This document shows positions 1 to 9,951 of a stretch of DNA of 64,000 nucleotides, one piece after another. The stretch covers positions 307,877-371,876 of the forward strand of contig NZ_JANHKP010000005.1 of assembly GCF_024497955.1 (NCBI RefSeq). Reading direction: 5' to 3'. Position numbers and translations under genes: made by a program. The stretch's first letter is position 1, and every line of letters begins with the position of its first letter. The notes under the pieces are model-generated. The model saw nothing but the letters and a program-made list of their open reading frames with translations, ran no database searches and was not told the DNA's origin. This stretch comes from Streptomyces sp. C10-9-1 (GTDB lineage Bacteria; Actinomycetota; Actinomycetes; Streptomycetales; Streptomycetaceae).

Positions 1-1406
1 CCGTAGGTCTCGTCGTACCCGGCGGCGGTGAGCGCACGGGTCAGCCCGGGGAACACCCGCTCCGGACGGCCCCCGCGGACCGGGCCGGAGGTCGGGGCGG
101 TGTCCGCCGGGGTCGCGGTGGCCACCCGGAAGCCGTGCAGGCGGCCGCTGCCGTCGGGGGCGGTGAGGGCCAGGCCGTTCGGGACGGGCCGCTCGGCTCC
201 GTCGGAGGGGCTGTTCTCGACGGGCAGCGCGTCGCTGCCGGGCAGCCGTGCCAGGAGTGTGGAGGAGCCGCCGCCGTCGAGGTTGAGCGCGTTGCGGGCA
301 CCCGCCGCGCGCATCATCCGGCCGAGTTCGGTGAGGGTGACGCCGCCGCTGTCGGCCTGTCTGCCGTCGACGGTGAGGACGTGCATCCGGCGGCCGTCCG
401 CGGAGAAGCCGACGGCGGTGCGCGGCGCGGGGACGTTGTTGCCCGCGCCGTCGTGGTTCTGCGCGACGCCGTCGACGACCAGCAGTTCCCGTCCGCCGAC
501 GGCGGTGCGGGGCAGCGGCCCGCCGCCGGTGCGCGGCCGGAAGGCCACCGCCACCGGGTCGCCGGGGCGCAGCGCCCGCAGGACGGCGGCGCCGGCCTCC
601 CGCCCGGTCAGGACCGTGGTCCCGGCCGGGACGGGGCCGCCGCCCGTGCCCTCGTGCACGGAGACGACCCTGCCGCCGCGGACGACGGCCTCGGAGGCCG
701 GGGCCCCGTCGACGGTGAGTGCCCGGTCCGCGGTGCCCCAGGCCGGGGTGTAGGCGCCGATCCCTCCGGGGGGCACGTCGGCCGCGTTGTAGGCCGCCAG
801 AGGGTGGGCGGATCCGTCGGGCAGGGTGAGCGTGCCCTCGAAGTACAGCTCCAGGACCCGTCCGGCGCCGCCGGGCCCGAACCCGGCCGCGCGGTGTGCG
901 CCGGTGGCCGGCGAGTGCGTGGCCCGGCCGTCGCGGATGCCCGGGCCGAGCGGCGCGCCCGTCCCCGTGATGTCGAAGAAGTCCCCGTTGAACGCGGCCA
1001 CGGTGCGCCGCCCGGGGCCGGGGTCGTGGCGGGCGGCGAGTTCGCCGAGGGTGGTGCGCTCGGCGACCAGGCCGGAGGAGAGGTAGTCGGCCCGCACGGT
1101 GCCCGCGCCGAGGTCGACGGTGAGTTCGTCCACCCGCAGCCAGGCGGTGGCCTCGTAGCGGTCGTAGGAGGTGAGGCGGATTCCGGGGGCGACGGGGCGG
1201 ACCGTGCGCGCCGTCTGCACCCCCCCGGGTTCCGCGACCGCTGCGGGGGTGCCGCCGGCCGGGACGGGGGGCGGGCCGAGGGGGCGGGCGGCGGCGGGCG
1301 GGGTCGGTTCGGGGGTGAAGGCCGAGGCGGGGGTGGCGGCCCCCGAGGCCAGGGCGGACAGGACCACGAGCGGCACGAGGATGCGCCTTGCTCTGCCAGA
1401 GCCCAC
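1..1406 (-). CDS. Secreted phosphodiester glycosidase (NAGPA-type), partial
   Basis: The frame gives 468 codons and runs off the left edge, so the C-terminus is missing. The family (phosphodiester glycosidase, NAGPA-like) cleaves sugar-phosphodiester linkages in glycans; the substrate here is unknown. The GTG start at 1406 is preceded by GGGAG at about five bases. Residues 1-29 look like a Sec signal peptide: Arg-rich start, hydrophobic stretch, A-S-A end. Family landmarks are AAFNGDFFD near residue 140 and, near residue 375, ARNALNLDGGGSSTL. The first 70 residues after the signal are Pro/Ala-rich linker. A perfect 17-bp palindrome lies 45 bp upstream of the start. Family assignment is firm, substrate is not. 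Confidence 0.88.
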   Translation of the reverse strand, partial: MGSGRARRILVPLVVLSALASGAATPASAFTPEPTPPAAARPLGPPPVPAGGTPAAVAEPGGVQTARTVRPVAPGIRLTSYDRYEATAWLRVDELTVDLGAGTVRADYLSSGLVAERTTLGELAARHDPGPGRRTVAAFNGDFFDITGTGAPLGPGIRDGRATHSPATGAHRAAGFGPGGAGRVLELYFEGTLTLPDGSAHPLAAYNAADVPPGGIGAYTPAWGTADRALTVDGAPASEAVVRGGRVVSVHEGTGGGPVPAGTTVLTGREAGAAVLRALRPGDPVAVAFRPRTGGGPLPRTAVGGRELLVVDGVAQNHDGAGNNVPAPRTAVGFSADGRRMHVLTVDGRQADSGGVTLTELGRMMRAAGARNALNLDGGGSSTLLARLPGSDALPVENSPSDGAERPVPNGLALTAPDGSGRLHGFRVATATPADTAPTSGPVRGGRPERVFPGLTRALTAAGYDETY

Positions 1407-1450
1407 AACGTCTCCCGTGGATAGGCCGGTTGAGGACGTGGATCGCGCTG

Positions 1451-1467
1451 CCGGGACAGTGTCCCGG
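1451..1467. promoter_or_regulatory. Perfect 17-bp palindrome, candidate operator
   Basis: CCGGGACA-G-TGTCCCGG is a perfect inverted repeat with one central base, 45-61 bp upstream of the glycosidase GTG at 1406. The one-base centre suits a protein-binding site better than an RNA hairpin. The regulator is unknown. Confidence 0.45.
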
Positions 1468-1699
1468 CGCGCCGGGGGCGGACGGCGCCGGTGGGGGCGG
1501 CTGCCGCCGTCGGCGTGCGGACGCTCTGGCATCCTGGCGGGCTCGGGCGCCGGGAGCGGGGGCACACGCCGGGGCCGGGGCGGCGGTTCCGCCCGACGAC
1601 GCAGCGGCGGGGTCCGCGCGCCCGGTGCACGGGCGGCGGCGGTGGTGGTGGCGCGCGGCTGCACCGGGCCTCGGCCGGGCCGTGCCCTGGCGGAGGGAG

Positions 1700-1726
1700 G
1701 CGGCCGGGCCGTGACGGCCCGGCCGC
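1700..1726 (-). terminator. Hairpin terminator after the LAxTG protein gene
   Basis: A perfect 12-bp GC stem (GCGGCCGGGCCG and its complement) with a 3-base loop lies 53 bp past the stop codon at 1779. There is no U-tract, as is usual in streptomycetes. Confidence 0.6.
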
Positions 1727-1778
1727 TCGTCCCGCTCCGCCTCTGCGCCGCGGCGGGAGGAGCGGGGAGGCGCTGTGG

Positions 1779-2384
1779 TCAGCCCTGGGTGCTGCGGCGC
1801 CTGCGGGAGGCCCACATGATGCCGGCGCCGGCGGCGACGACCACGGCCGCAGCGCCCGCGATCAGCGGGGTGGAGCTGGAGGAGCCGGTCTCGGCCAGGC
1901 CGGGCTCCGAGGGGCTCGGCGCCGGGGTGGGGGCCTCGGTGCCCGGGGTCTCGCTCGGTGTCGCGCTGGGCGCCGGGCTGGACTCGCTCGGCGACGGCGT
2001 GGGCTCGCTCGGGCTGGGGGTGGGCTCCTCGCAGACCGGTGCGGTCTTGGTCTCGTCGCGCGAGAACTGATCGCCGTCCTGGGCCACGACGACGAGGCGG
2101 ACCACCACCTCCTTGTCGTGCTCGGGCAGTTCGAGCACGCGCTCGAAGTCGTTGGCGAAGGTCTCGGTCGGCAGCAGGTCCTTGCCGTCCACCGTGACCG
2201 TCACCGTGTTCTCGGTGCGGTTGCCGTAGTTGGTCAGCTTGATGTCCACCTGCTCGCAGGTGACCGACCACGTCGGGGTGTGGGCCGCGGCGGGCACGGC
2301 CGTCAGGCCGACGCCGAGGGCACCGGCCGCGGCCGCGGCGACGAGGGCCGCCGAGCGCCGCAACGCCCTGTTCTTCTCTCTCAC
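1779..2384 (-). CDS. Sortase-anchored (LAxTG) cell-wall surface protein
   Basis: A 201-aa exported protein. The GTG at 2384 is chosen because GGAGG lies six bases upstream; an in-frame start 21 bp further out lacks this. Residues 1-33 are a signal peptide ending A-A-A-H. Residues 35-120 form a small beta-rich domain (TPTWSVTCEQVDIKLTNYG) with Cys near both ends. A Ser/Pro/Glu-repetitive spacer follows (PTPSPSEPTPSPSES type), then LAETG at about 163-167, a hydrophobic segment and an RRRR tail. LAxTG is the recognition motif of class E sortases, so the product should be covalently attached to peptidoglycan. No sortase gene is in the window. The binding function of the ectodomain is unknown. Confidence 0.85.
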   Translation of the reverse strand: MREKNRALRRSAALVAAAAAGALGVGLTAVPAAAHTPTWSVTCEQVDIKLTNYGNRTENTVTVTVDGKDLLPTETFANDFERVLELPEHDKEVVVRLVVVAQDGDQFSRDETKTAPVCEEPTPSPSEPTPSPSESSPAPSATPSETPGTEAPTPAPSPSEPGLAETGSSSSTPLIAGAAAVVVAAGAGIMWASRRRRSTQG

Positions 2385-2612
2385 TTGGATCCTCCACGAA
2401 GACACGCCACCACTGCTGGCGGTCCGCGCACCCTACCGCCGTACGGGGGAGATAAAGCATCCGCCCCAAACATTCCCGGGGGGACGACGGCTGATTTCAC
2501 GTCATGCGCCCACGGGCCCGACCGGGGCACCGCGCACCCCCGTTCCGCGCCGTCGCGGTGGCCCGGCTCGGGGCCCTCCGGCGCCTCGTCCGCCCGCCCG
2601 CCGCTGCGGGGC

Positions 2613-3233
2613 TCAGGTGTCCCGGTCGCCGCGCTCCCGCGCCCGCAGCCACAGCGGCAGCACGAACCAGCACAGGACGAACCAGGCGACCATGGCCCCG
2701 ACCAGCCACAGCGCGTCCGCGTCGGCCACGGCGACGCGCAGGATCAGCAGCAGTGCGCACGCCATCGTGCACAGGAGCAGCAGGAGCGCGACGACGGTCA
2801 GGCGGGAGGCCCAGTCCACCGTCTGCGGCTTCAGACGGCGGCCCGTGACCGTGCGGTGGAGGGCGACGGGGGCGACCAGGGCGCCCGTGGTGGCCGCTCC
2901 GAGCAGCACGGTAACGGTGTAGATGGCCCGGTCCGTGCCGGAGAGTTCGGAGAAGCGTGGCTGAAAGGCCACGGTGAGCAGGAAGCCGAAGAGGATCTGC
3001 ACGCCCGTCTGGGCGACGCGCAGCTCCTGCAGGAGGTCGATCCAGCGGCGGTCCGCCCGCTCCTCCTCGGTCTCGTGGCGGCCGCGTGGTCCGGCCCCGT
3101 GCGGGCCGCGTTCCACGTCGGCATCCCGGGCGGGCGAGGCGCCCTCGTGCGCGGGGCCCGTGCGGGCAGGTCCGCCGCCCCGCCCGGGCGGCTCCGGGCG
3201 GGCGCCCTCCGGGGGGCCGCCGTCCTGTGTCAC
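2613..3233 (-). CDS. DUF6328 family membrane protein
   Basis: A 206-aa protein whose GTG start at 3233 has GGAGGTGG five bases upstream. The first 60 residues are Gly/Pro/Arg-rich and disordered. The conserved part starts at RRWIDLLQELRVAQTGVQI (residues 62-80), the hallmark of DUF6328. Four hydrophobic segments follow: about 78-95, 103-122, 145-165 and 172-193. The role is unknown; the family is common in actinobacterial genomes and is not enzymatically characterised. It reads in the same direction as the transketolase 94 bp upstream and could be co-transcribed. Confidence 0.75.
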   Translation of the reverse strand: MTQDGGPPEGARPEPPGRGGGPARTGPAHEGASPARDADVERGPHGAGPRGRHETEEERADRRWIDLLQELRVAQTGVQILFGFLLTVAFQPRFSELSGTDRAIYTVTVLLGAATTGALVAPVALHRTVTGRRLKPQTVDWASRLTVVALLLLLCTMACALLLILRVAVADADALWLVGAMVAWFVLCWFVLPLWLRARERGDRDT

Positions 3234-3327
3234 CGCGCCACCTCCCGCGCCTGGTCCCCCGGCGGGCCGTCCCGCGGGGCGGCGCCGGGCCCGGGCGGTG
3301 CCGCCCGGGCCCCGGTCGCGGCGCCGG

Positions 3328-5190
3328 TCATGGACTCACCATCGCCTCCGCGACGAGCAGCCGCACGGCGGCGGCGATCGACTCGGCGTCGATCCCGACG
3401 GCGTGCCGCTGCTCGGCCCCGGTCGCCGACGCCGGGACGCCGCGCACCCCGAGGCGCACCAGCCGGGGCGCGGGCCGGCCGTCGGAGAAGACCTCGGCCA
3501 CGGCGTCGCCGAGGCCGCCCTGCGGCCGGTGGTCCTCGGCGGTGAGCAGGCAACCGGTGTCGTCGGCCGCCTGCTGGAGCGTGCGGGCGTCGACGGGCTT
3601 CACCGAGTAGGCGTCGACGACGCGCACGGCGATGCCCTCGCGGTCCAGCAGGCGGGCGGCTCCGAGCGCCTCGTGGACGGTCACGCCGGCGGCCACGATG
3701 CAGGCGCGGTCGCGATCCGAGGAGCGCAGCACGCGGGATCCGCCGATCGGGAACGCGTCCTCGGGGCCGTAGAGGACGGGGGTGGCCGAGCGGGTGGTGC
3801 GCAGGTAGGCGACGCCCGGTGCGTCGGCCATGGCGGCGACCAGCCGTGCGGTCTGGGGCGCGTCGCAGGGGTAGAGGACGGTGCTGCCGGGGACGGCCCG
3901 CATCATGGCCAGGTCCTCCAGGCCCATCTGGGAGGGGCCGTCCTCGCCGACGGAGACGCCCGCGTGCGATCCGACCAGCCGGATCGGCGCATGGCTGACG
4001 GCGGCCATCCGGATGAAGTCGTGGGCGCGGGTGAGGAAGGCGGCGAAGGTGGCGGCGAAGGGGTTCCAGCCGCGGGAGGCCATGCCGACGGCGGCGGCGA
4101 CGAGCTGCTGCTCGGCGATGTGGAACTGGAAGGCGCGCTCGGGGTGCTCCGTGGCGAAGAACTCGGTGCGCGTGGAGTCGCCCACCTCCGCGTCGAGGGC
4201 GACGACGTCGCCGCGTACGGCTCCGAGCGCGGCCAGGGCGCGGCCGTAGGCATCGCGCGTGGCCGCCTGCTCGCCCCGGTCGAAGACGGGGGGCCGGTGC
4301 TCCTGTGCGGGCGGGCGGCGGCGGATGCGCACCTCGGGCGGGGGTGCGACGTCGACGCGCAGGTCGGTGCGTCCGCCGAGTTCGGCCACCGCCGCCTGCG
4401 CGTCGGGCAGGGGCTTGCCGTGCCGGCCCTCCCGGTCCTGGACCTCCGCCACGCCGCGCCCCTTGTCGGTCCCGGCGATGACGGCCGTGGGGCGCCCGGC
4501 GGTGGCGTCGGCGTCGGCGAGTGCGGCGTCCACGGCGGCGGTGTCGTGGCCGTCGACGCGCAGGGTGTGCCAGCCGAAGGCCTCCAGGCGGCGGGCGTAG
4601 GCGTCGAGGTCCCTGCCGAAGCGGGTGGGTCCGCGCTGGCCGAGGCGGTTCACGTCGATCAGCAGGACGAGGTTGTCCAGCCGCTCCTGCCCCGCGTGCT
4701 CCACCGCCTCCCAGACCGAGCCTTCGGCCATCTCGCCGTCGCCCGAGAGGACCCAGACCCGGTAGGGGATCTGGTCCAGCTCCCTGCCCGCCAGGGCCAT
4801 GCCGACGCCGACGGGCAGGCCCTGGCCCAGGGAACCGGTGGCCACGTCCACCCACGGCAGCCGGGGCGTGGGGTGGCCCTCCAGCCTGCTGTCGCGGGTG
4901 CGGAAGGTGAGCAGTTCGGCGTCGTCGACGGCGCCCGCGGCCTTGTACATGGCGTAGAGCAGCGGGGAGGCGTGCCCCTTGGAGAGGATCAGCCGGTCGT
5001 TGCCGGGGTGGTCCGGCCGGTCGAAGTCGTACCGCAGGTGGCGGGCGAGGAGCACCGCGGCGATGTCGGCGGCGGACATGGCCGAGGTGGGGTGCCCGGA
5101 GCCGGCGGCGTCCGCGGCGCGTACCGCGTCGACCCGCAGCTGCTGTCCCAGCCGGGCCAGGTGTGCGTCGTGGGGCGCTGTTGCTCGCAT
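3328..5190 (-). CDS. Transketolase, short (about 620 aa) form
   Basis: Thiamine diphosphate enzyme that moves two-carbon ketol units between sugar phosphates in the non-oxidative pentose phosphate pathway. The 620 residues are shorter than the roughly 660-700 of housekeeping transketolases. The N-terminal ThDP-binding half has GSGHPTSAMSA (30-40), SKGHASP (70-76) and the GDG motif with its Asn about 30 residues on (150-181). A Pro/Arg linker (about 281-305) joins it to the pyrimidine-binding and C-terminal halves, so it looks like fused split subunits. The ATG at 5190 follows GAGGAG. It is far from zwf-opcA and has no other pentose-phosphate gene nearby, so it may be an accessory isozyme. Confidence 0.87.
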   Translation of the reverse strand: MRATAPHDAHLARLGQQLRVDAVRAADAAGSGHPTSAMSAADIAAVLLARHLRYDFDRPDHPGNDRLILSKGHASPLLYAMYKAAGAVDDAELLTFRTRDSRLEGHPTPRLPWVDVATGSLGQGLPVGVGMALAGRELDQIPYRVWVLSGDGEMAEGSVWEAVEHAGQERLDNLVLLIDVNRLGQRGPTRFGRDLDAYARRLEAFGWHTLRVDGHDTAAVDAALADADATAGRPTAVIAGTDKGRGVAEVQDREGRHGKPLPDAQAAVAELGGRTDLRVDVAPPPEVRIRRRPPAQEHRPPVFDRGEQAATRDAYGRALAALGAVRGDVVALDAEVGDSTRTEFFATEHPERAFQFHIAEQQLVAAAVGMASRGWNPFAATFAAFLTRAHDFIRMAAVSHAPIRLVGSHAGVSVGEDGPSQMGLEDLAMMRAVPGSTVLYPCDAPQTARLVAAMADAPGVAYLRTTRSATPVLYGPEDAFPIGGSRVLRSSDRDRACIVAAGVTVHEALGAARLLDREGIAVRVVDAYSVKPVDARTLQQAADDTGCLLTAEDHRPQGGLGDAVAEVFSDGRPAPRLVRLGVRGVPASATGAEQRHAVGIDAESIAAAVRLLVAEAMVSP

Positions 5191-5325
5191 GTCTGCGCTC
5201 CTCGGGTTCGTGTCGCGCGGCGGGCGGGGTGCCGGTCGTCCCGCGGGCGGGCGCCGCGGCCCGTGGGCGGTGTCCGGGTGCCCGCGGGCCGGGGCCTCAA
5301 ACCCCCGGCCGCCCTCGTCGGGCCG

Positions 5326-5349
5326 TCCCCGGGCCGCCGGGCCCGGGGA
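5326..5349 (-). terminator. Hairpin terminator after the DUF6458 gene
   Basis: A 10-bp perfect stem (TCCCCGGGCC and complement) with a 4-base loop starts nine bases past the DUF6458 stop. It separates that gene from the transketolase gene downstream. Confidence 0.55.
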
Positions 5350-5358
5350 GGCCGGGTG

Positions 5359-5583
5359 TCAGCGGGGGTGCCGGTCGGGGTGCTCCTCGACCACGGCGCC
5401 CTGCTGGGGCATCAGCACCCGCCGCCGCTTGGCGATGCTGGTGAAGGTCGCCACACCGATCAGGCCCACGGCCATCAGGATGATCCCGACGACGTCGAGG
5501 TTCACCCCGTCGACCTGCCAGTCCGTGCCGAACGTGAGTATGGCTCCCGCGGCGATCAGGATGATGCATCCGCCGATCCCCAT
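5359..5583 (-). CDS. Small two-helix membrane protein, DUF6458 family
   Basis: A 74-aa protein. The ATG at 5583 is preferred because the family begins M-G-I-G-x-x-I-x-L-I-A-x-G-A-I-L-x-F and the region upstream is not conserved-looking. It has two hydrophobic helices (about 4-20 and 31-52) separated by the TDWQVDGVNLDVVG turn, then a basic KRRR cluster and a short polar tail. It has no catalytic motif, and its function is unknown. It diverges from mutA across a 271-bp gap. Confidence 0.72.
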   Translation of the reverse strand: MGIGGCIILIAAGAILTFGTDWQVDGVNLDVVGIILMAVGLIGVATFTSIAKRRRVLMPQQGAVVEEHPDRHPR

Positions 5584-5842
5584 CTGGTCCACCTGCTTCC
5601 TTCTCCGCGTGCGTCGTGCCGCCCGGCAGGCCCTGCCCGCAAGCGGCACCCGGTCGTTCCCGGAGCGCCGTCGTTCCCGGCGCGCCGTGCCCCCCGGCTA
5701 CCCGGCGAGGGCCTCCGCATGTCCCCGGCTTGCTGTCATGTCCACGGACTTCCGGATAGTGCACGCAGCGCGGTGGATCAAGTGCGGACCGAAGAGGGCA
5801 AGGTCACAGCCCTGTCCTCTCCGCTCCTTCGTGGCGCTGGCC

Positions 5843-5848
5843 TAGCAT
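5843..5848 (+). promoter_or_regulatory. -10 box for a probable leaderless mutA transcript
   Basis: TAGCAT ends six bases before the mutA ATG at 5855 and no Shine-Dalgarno sequence is present. This is the spacing expected when transcription starts at the A of the start codon. A -35 element is not obvious. Confidence 0.5.
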
Positions 5849-5854
5849 CTGAGC

Positions 5855-7738
5855 ATGACGGTCCTCCCCGATGACGGGTTCTCCCTGGCCGCCGAGTTCC
5901 CGGATGCGACGCACGAGCAGTGGCAGCGCCTCGTGGAAGGCGTCCTCCGCAAGTCCGGCAAGGACGCACAGGGTTCGGCCGCCGAGGACGCCCTGTCCAC
6001 GGCACTCGAGGACGGGATCACCACCCGTCCCCTCTACACCGCCGGCAGCGGTGCCGCGACGCCCGGCCTGCCCGGCTTCGCCCCCTACGTGCGCGGCGGC
6101 AGGGCCGAGGGCGGCGCGCTCTCCGGCTGGGACGTGCGCCAGCGGCACGACCGCCCCGACGCGGCGCGCACCAACGAGGCGGTCCTCGCCGACCTGGAGA
6201 GCGGCGTGACCTCGCTCTGGCTCACGGTCGGCTCCGCGGGCGTGCCGGTCGAGGCCCTCGGCACGGCGCTGGACGGCGTCCTGCTGGACCTCGCACCGGT
6301 CGTCCTGGACGCGGGGCCCCGGTTCGAGGCGGCGGCGGAGGCGCTGCTGGCGCTGTACGGGGAGCGGGGGATCGCCCCGGAGGCGGCACTCGGGAACCTG
6401 GGCGCCGACCCCTACGGCCTCGCGGCCCGCACCGGGGACCACGGGGCGCTGGCCGAGGGCGTCGCCGCCGCGGCCGGGCTGGCCGCGCGCTGCGCCGCCC
6501 GCCACCCGCAGCTGCGGGCGGTCACCGTGGACGCGCTGCCGTACCACGAGGCGGGCGCGAGCACGGCCCAGGAGCTCGGCTGCGCCCTGGCCACGGGCGT
6601 GGCCTGGCTGCGTGAGCTGACCGCGGCCGGGCTGGAGCCGTCGGCCGCGGCGGGCCAGCTGGAGTTCCGCTACGCGGCGACCGCCGACCAGTTCCTCACC
6701 ATCGCCAAGCTCCGCGCGGCGCGGCGGCTGTGGTCCCGGGTCGCGGAGGTCTCCGGCGTGGCGGGCGGCGGGGCCGCGCAGCGGCAGCACGCCGTCACCT
6801 CGCCGGTGATGATGTCCCGCCGCGACCCGTGGGTGAACATGCTGCGCACGACGGTCGCCTCGCTGGCCGCCGGGGTCGGCGGCGCGGACGCGGTCACCGT
6901 GCTCCCCTTCGACCACGCGCTCGGGCTGCCGGACGCCTTCGCCCGCCGGATCGCGCGCAACACCTCCACGATCCTGCTGGAGGAATCCCACCTGGGCCGG
7001 GTCGTGGACCCGGCGGGGGGCTCCTGGTACGTGGAGCGGCTGACGGATGAGGTCGCCCGGGCCGCCTGGGCGTGGTTCCAGGAGATCGAGCGTGCGGGCG
7101 GGCAGGCGGACGCGCTCCGCGGCGGACTGGTCGGCGAGCGGATCGCCGCGACCTGGGAGGCCCGCAGCCGGCGGCTGGCGACCCGCCGGGAGCCGGTGAC
7201 GGGTGTCAGCGAGTTCCCGCTGCTGTCCGAGGCGGCGGTGGAGCGCGACCCGGCGCCCGCGCGTCCCGCCGGAGGGCTGCCCGTGGTCCGCCGGGACGAG
7301 CGGTTCGAGGAACTGCGCGCCCGCTCCGACGCCCACCTGGCGGCGACCGGTGCCCGCCCGAAGGTCTTCCTCGCCGCACTGGGCCCGGCCGCCGCGCACA
7401 CCGCCCGGGTGACCTTCGCGGCCAACCTGTTCCAGGCCGGCGGCATCGAGCCGGTCCAGGAGCCGTTGTCCGTGGACGCGGCCGCGGCCGGGCAGGCGTT
7501 CGCCGCCAGCGGCGCCGCGGTCGCCTGCATCTGCTCCAGCGACGCCCTCTACGAGGAGGGCGCGGCCGGGGTGGCCGAGGCGCTGAAGGCGGCCGGCGCG
7601 GTGCGGGTGTTCCTCGCCGGGCGGCCCGGCGGGCTGCGGGAGACGTACGAGAAGGCCGGGGTCGACGAGTTCGTCGTCGCGGGCGGTGACGCGGTCGCCG
7701 TCCTGGGCTCCGTCCTCGACCGGATCGGAGTGGCGTGA
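5855..7738 (+). CDS. mutA: Methylmalonyl-CoA mutase small subunit
   Basis: This is the beta (non-catalytic) subunit of adenosylcobalamin-dependent methylmalonyl-CoA mutase. The heterodimer interconverts succinyl-CoA and methylmalonyl-CoA, linking the TCA cycle to propionate metabolism and polyketide extender supply. The 627-aa length is typical. It shares the TIM-barrel fold of MutB (Gx[33 protein letters not shown]) and a C-terminal cobalamin-like domain. That domain lacks the DxHxxG cobalamin motif, as expected for the small subunit. Its stop overlaps the mutB start. The start has no ribosome-binding site but sits six bases after TAGCAT, suggesting a leaderless message. Confidence 0.95.
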   Translation: MTVLPDDGFSLAAEFPDATHEQWQRLVEGVLRKSGKDAQGSAAEDALSTALEDGITTRPLYTAGSGAATPGLPGFAPYVRGGRAEGGALSGWDVRQRHDRPDAARTNEAVLADLESGVTSLWLTVGSAGVPVEALGTALDGVLLDLAPVVLDAGPRFEAAAEALLALYGERGIAPEAALGNLGADPYGLAARTGDHGALAEGVAAAAGLAARCAARHPQLRAVTVDALPYHEAGASTAQELGCALATGVAWLRELTAAGLEPSAAAGQLEFRYAATADQFLTIAKLRAARRLWSRVAEVSGVAGGGAAQRQHAVTSPVMMSRRDPWVNMLRTTVASLAAGVGGADAVTVLPFDHALGLPDAFARRIARNTSTILLEESHLGRVVDPAGGSWYVERLTDEVARAAWAWFQEIERAGGQADALRGGLVGERIAATWEARSRRLATRREPVTGVSEFPLLSEAAVERDPAPARPAGGLPVVRRDERFEELRARSDAHLAATGARPKVFLAALGPAAAHTARVTFAANLFQAGGIEPVQEPLSVDAAAAGQAFAASGAAVACICSSDALYEEGAAGVAEALKAAGAVRVFLAGRPGGLRETYEKAGVDEFVVAGGDAVAVLGSVLDRIGVA

Positions 7739-9945
7739 TGGGCATCCCTGACTTCACCGGGATCGAGCTGGGCCCCGCCGAGGCGGGCCGGGCGACCGAG
7801 CGGGACTGGCGGGCCGCCGTGGAGGCGTCCACCGGCAAGGACGCGGGCGAGCTGGTGTGGGAGACGCCCGAGGGCATCCCGGTCAAGCCGCTGTACACCG
7901 ACCGGGACCTGGAGGGCGTCGACTTCCTGGCGACCTACCCGGGCGTCGCCCCCTTCCTGCGCGGGCCGTACCCGACGATGTACGTCAACCAGCCCTGGAC
8001 CATCCGGCAGTACGCCGGGTTCTCCACCGCCGAGGAGTCCAACGCCTTCTACCGGCGCAACCTCGCGGCCGGGCAGAAGGGCCTGTCGGTCGCCTTCGAC
8101 CTGCCCACCCACCGCGGGTACGACAGCGACCACCCCCGGGTGACCGGCGACGTCGGCATGGCGGGCGTGGCGATCGACTCGATCTACGACATGCGCCAGC
8201 TGTTCGACGGCATCCCGCTGGACCGCATGAGCGTGTCGATGACGATGAACGGCGCGGTGCTGCCCGTGCTGGCGCTGTACATCGTGGCCGCCGAGGAGCA
8301 GGGCGTACCGCCCGAGAAGCTGGCCGGGACCATCCAGAACGACATCCTCAAGGAGTTCATGGTCCGCAACACCTACATCTACCCGCCCGGCCCCTCGATG
8401 CGGATCATCTCCGACATCTTCGCGTACACCTCGCAGCGGATGCCGCGGTACAACTCGATCTCCATCTCCGGCTACCACATCCAGGAGGCCGGTGCCACGG
8501 CCGACCTGGAGCTCGCCTACACCCTCGCGGACGGTCTGGAGTACCTGCGCGCGGGCATCGGGGCCGGGCTGGACGTGGACGCGTTCGCCCCGCGGCTGTC
8601 GTTCTTCTGGGCGATCGGCATGAACTTCTTCATGGAGGTCGCGAAGCTGCGCGCCGCCCGGCTGCTGTGGGCCAAGCTGGTGAAGGGCTTCGACCCGAAG
8701 AACCCCAAGTCGCTCTCGCTGCGCACCCACTCGCAGACCTCGGGCTGGTCGCTGACGGCGCAGGACGTCTTCAACAACGTCACCCGCACCTGCGTCGAGG
8801 CGATGGCGGCCACGCAGGGCCACACCCAGTCGCTGCACACCAACGCCCTGGACGAGGCGCTGGCGCTGCCGACCGACTTCTCGGCGCGCATCGCCCGCAA
8901 CACCCAGCTGCTGCTGCAGCAGGAGTCGGGGACGGGCCGGGTGATCGACCCGTGGGGCGGCAGCGCCTACGTGGAGCGGCTCACCCGCGACCTCGCCCGC
9001 CGGGCCTGGCAGCACATCGAGGAGGTCGAGGCGGCGGGCGGCATGGCCGCGGCGATCGACGCGGGCATCCCGAAGCTGCGCGTGGAGGAGGCGGCGGCGC
9101 GGACCCAGGCGCGGATCGACTCCGGCCGGCAGCCCGTGATCGGCGTCAACAAGTACCGGGTGGCCTCCGACGAGCAGATCGAGGTGCTCAAGGTCGAGAA
9201 CTCGCAGGTGCGCGCCCAGCAGGTGGAGAAGCTGCGGCGGCTGCGGGCGGAGCGCGACGAGGCGGCCTGCCGGGCGGCACTGGCGGCGCTGACGCGGGCC
9301 GCGCAGGACGGGCCGTCGCGGGGGGACTCCCTGGAGGGGAACCTGCTGGCGCTCGCCGTGGACGCGGCCCGCGCCAAGGCGACCGTGGGCGAGATCTCCG
9401 ACGCCCTGGAGCAGGTGTACGGCCGGCACGCCGGCCAGATCCGTACGATCTCCGGTGTGTACCGCAACGAGGCAGGGGAGTCGCCGTCCGTGGACCGCAC
9501 CCGCGCCCTGGTGGACGCCTTCGAGGAGGCCGAGGGGCGCCGCCCGCGCATCCTGGTCGCCAAGATGGGCCAGGACGGGCACGACCGGGGCCAGAAGGTG
9601 ATCGCGACCGCCTTCGCCGACCTGGGCTTCGACGTGGACGTCGGCCCGCTGTTCCAGACGCCCGCCGAGGTGGCGCGGCAGGCCGTCGAGGCGGACGTGC
9701 ACATCGTGGGCGTCTCCTCGCTCGCCGCCGGGCACCTGACGCTGGTGCCGGCGCTGCGCGAGGAGCTGGCGGCGGAGGGCCGCGAGGACATCATGATCGT
9801 CGTCGGCGGTGTGATCCCCCCGCAGGACGTCCAGGCGCTGCACGACGCGGGCGCCGCGGCCGTCTTCCCGCCGGGCACGGTGATCCCGGACGCCGCGCGG
9901 GACCTGGTGCACACCCTCGCCCGCTCGCTCGGCCACGACCTCTAG
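7738..9945 (+). CDS. mutB: Methylmalonyl-CoA mutase large subunit
   Basis: Catalytic alpha subunit of adenosylcobalamin-dependent methylmalonyl-CoA mutase, 735 aa. The ATG at 7738 (TGATG overlap with mutA) gives the family N-terminus [12 protein letters not shown]; a GTG three bases earlier is also possible. The TIM barrel fills residues 1 to about 560. The C-terminal domain has GQDGHDRGQ, with His615 as the predicted lower axial ligand of cobalt. It then has [16 protein letters not shown] and VVGGVIP, the other cobalamin-binding loops. Stop codon overlap and a six-base gap to meaB indicate one operon. The cofactor depends on cobalt, imported by a system encoded at 32.6-35.2 kb. Confidence 0.97.
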   Translation: MGIPDFTGIELGPAEAGRATERDWRAAVEASTGKDAGELVWETPEGIPVKPLYTDRDLEGVDFLATYPGVAPFLRGPYPTMYVNQPWTIRQYAGFSTAEESNAFYRRNLAAGQKGLSVAFDLPTHRGYDSDHPRVTGDVGMAGVAIDSIYDMRQLFDGIPLDRMSVSMTMNGAVLPVLALYIVAAEEQGVPPEKLAGTIQNDILKEFMVRNTYIYPPGPSMRIISDIFAYTSQRMPRYNSISISGYHIQEAGATADLELAYTLADGLEYLRAGIGAGLDVDAFAPRLSFFWAIGMNFFMEVAKLRAARLLWAKLVKGFDPKNPKSLSLRTHSQTSGWSLTAQDVFNNVTRTCVEAMAATQGHTQSLHTNALDEALALPTDFSARIARNTQLLLQQESGTGRVIDPWGGSAYVERLTRDLARRAWQHIEEVEAAGGMAAAIDAGIPKLRVEEAAARTQARIDSGRQPVIGVNKYRVASDEQIEVLKVENSQVRAQQVEKLRRLRAERDEAACRAALAALTRAAQDGPSRGDSLEGNLLALAVDAARAKATVGEISDALEQVYGRHAGQIRTISGVYRNEAGESPSVDRTRALVDAFEEAEGRRPRILVAKMGQDGHDRGQKVIATAFADLGFDVDVGPLFQTPAEVARQAVEADVHIVGVSSLAAGHLTLVPALREELAAEGREDIMIVVGGVIPPQDVQALHDAGAAAVFPPGTVIPDAARDLVHTLARSLGHDL

Positions 9946-9951
9946 GAACCC

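Larger units (their letters stand above)
1407..1778. other. Intergenic region with palindrome and terminator
   Basis: No convincing gene in this 372-bp gap between two minus-strand genes. It holds a 17-bp palindrome at 1451-1467, upstream of the glycosidase, and a strong hairpin at 1700-1726 just after the LAxTG protein gene. The rest is GC-rich with no ribosome-binding site and start pair. Confidence 0.6.
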
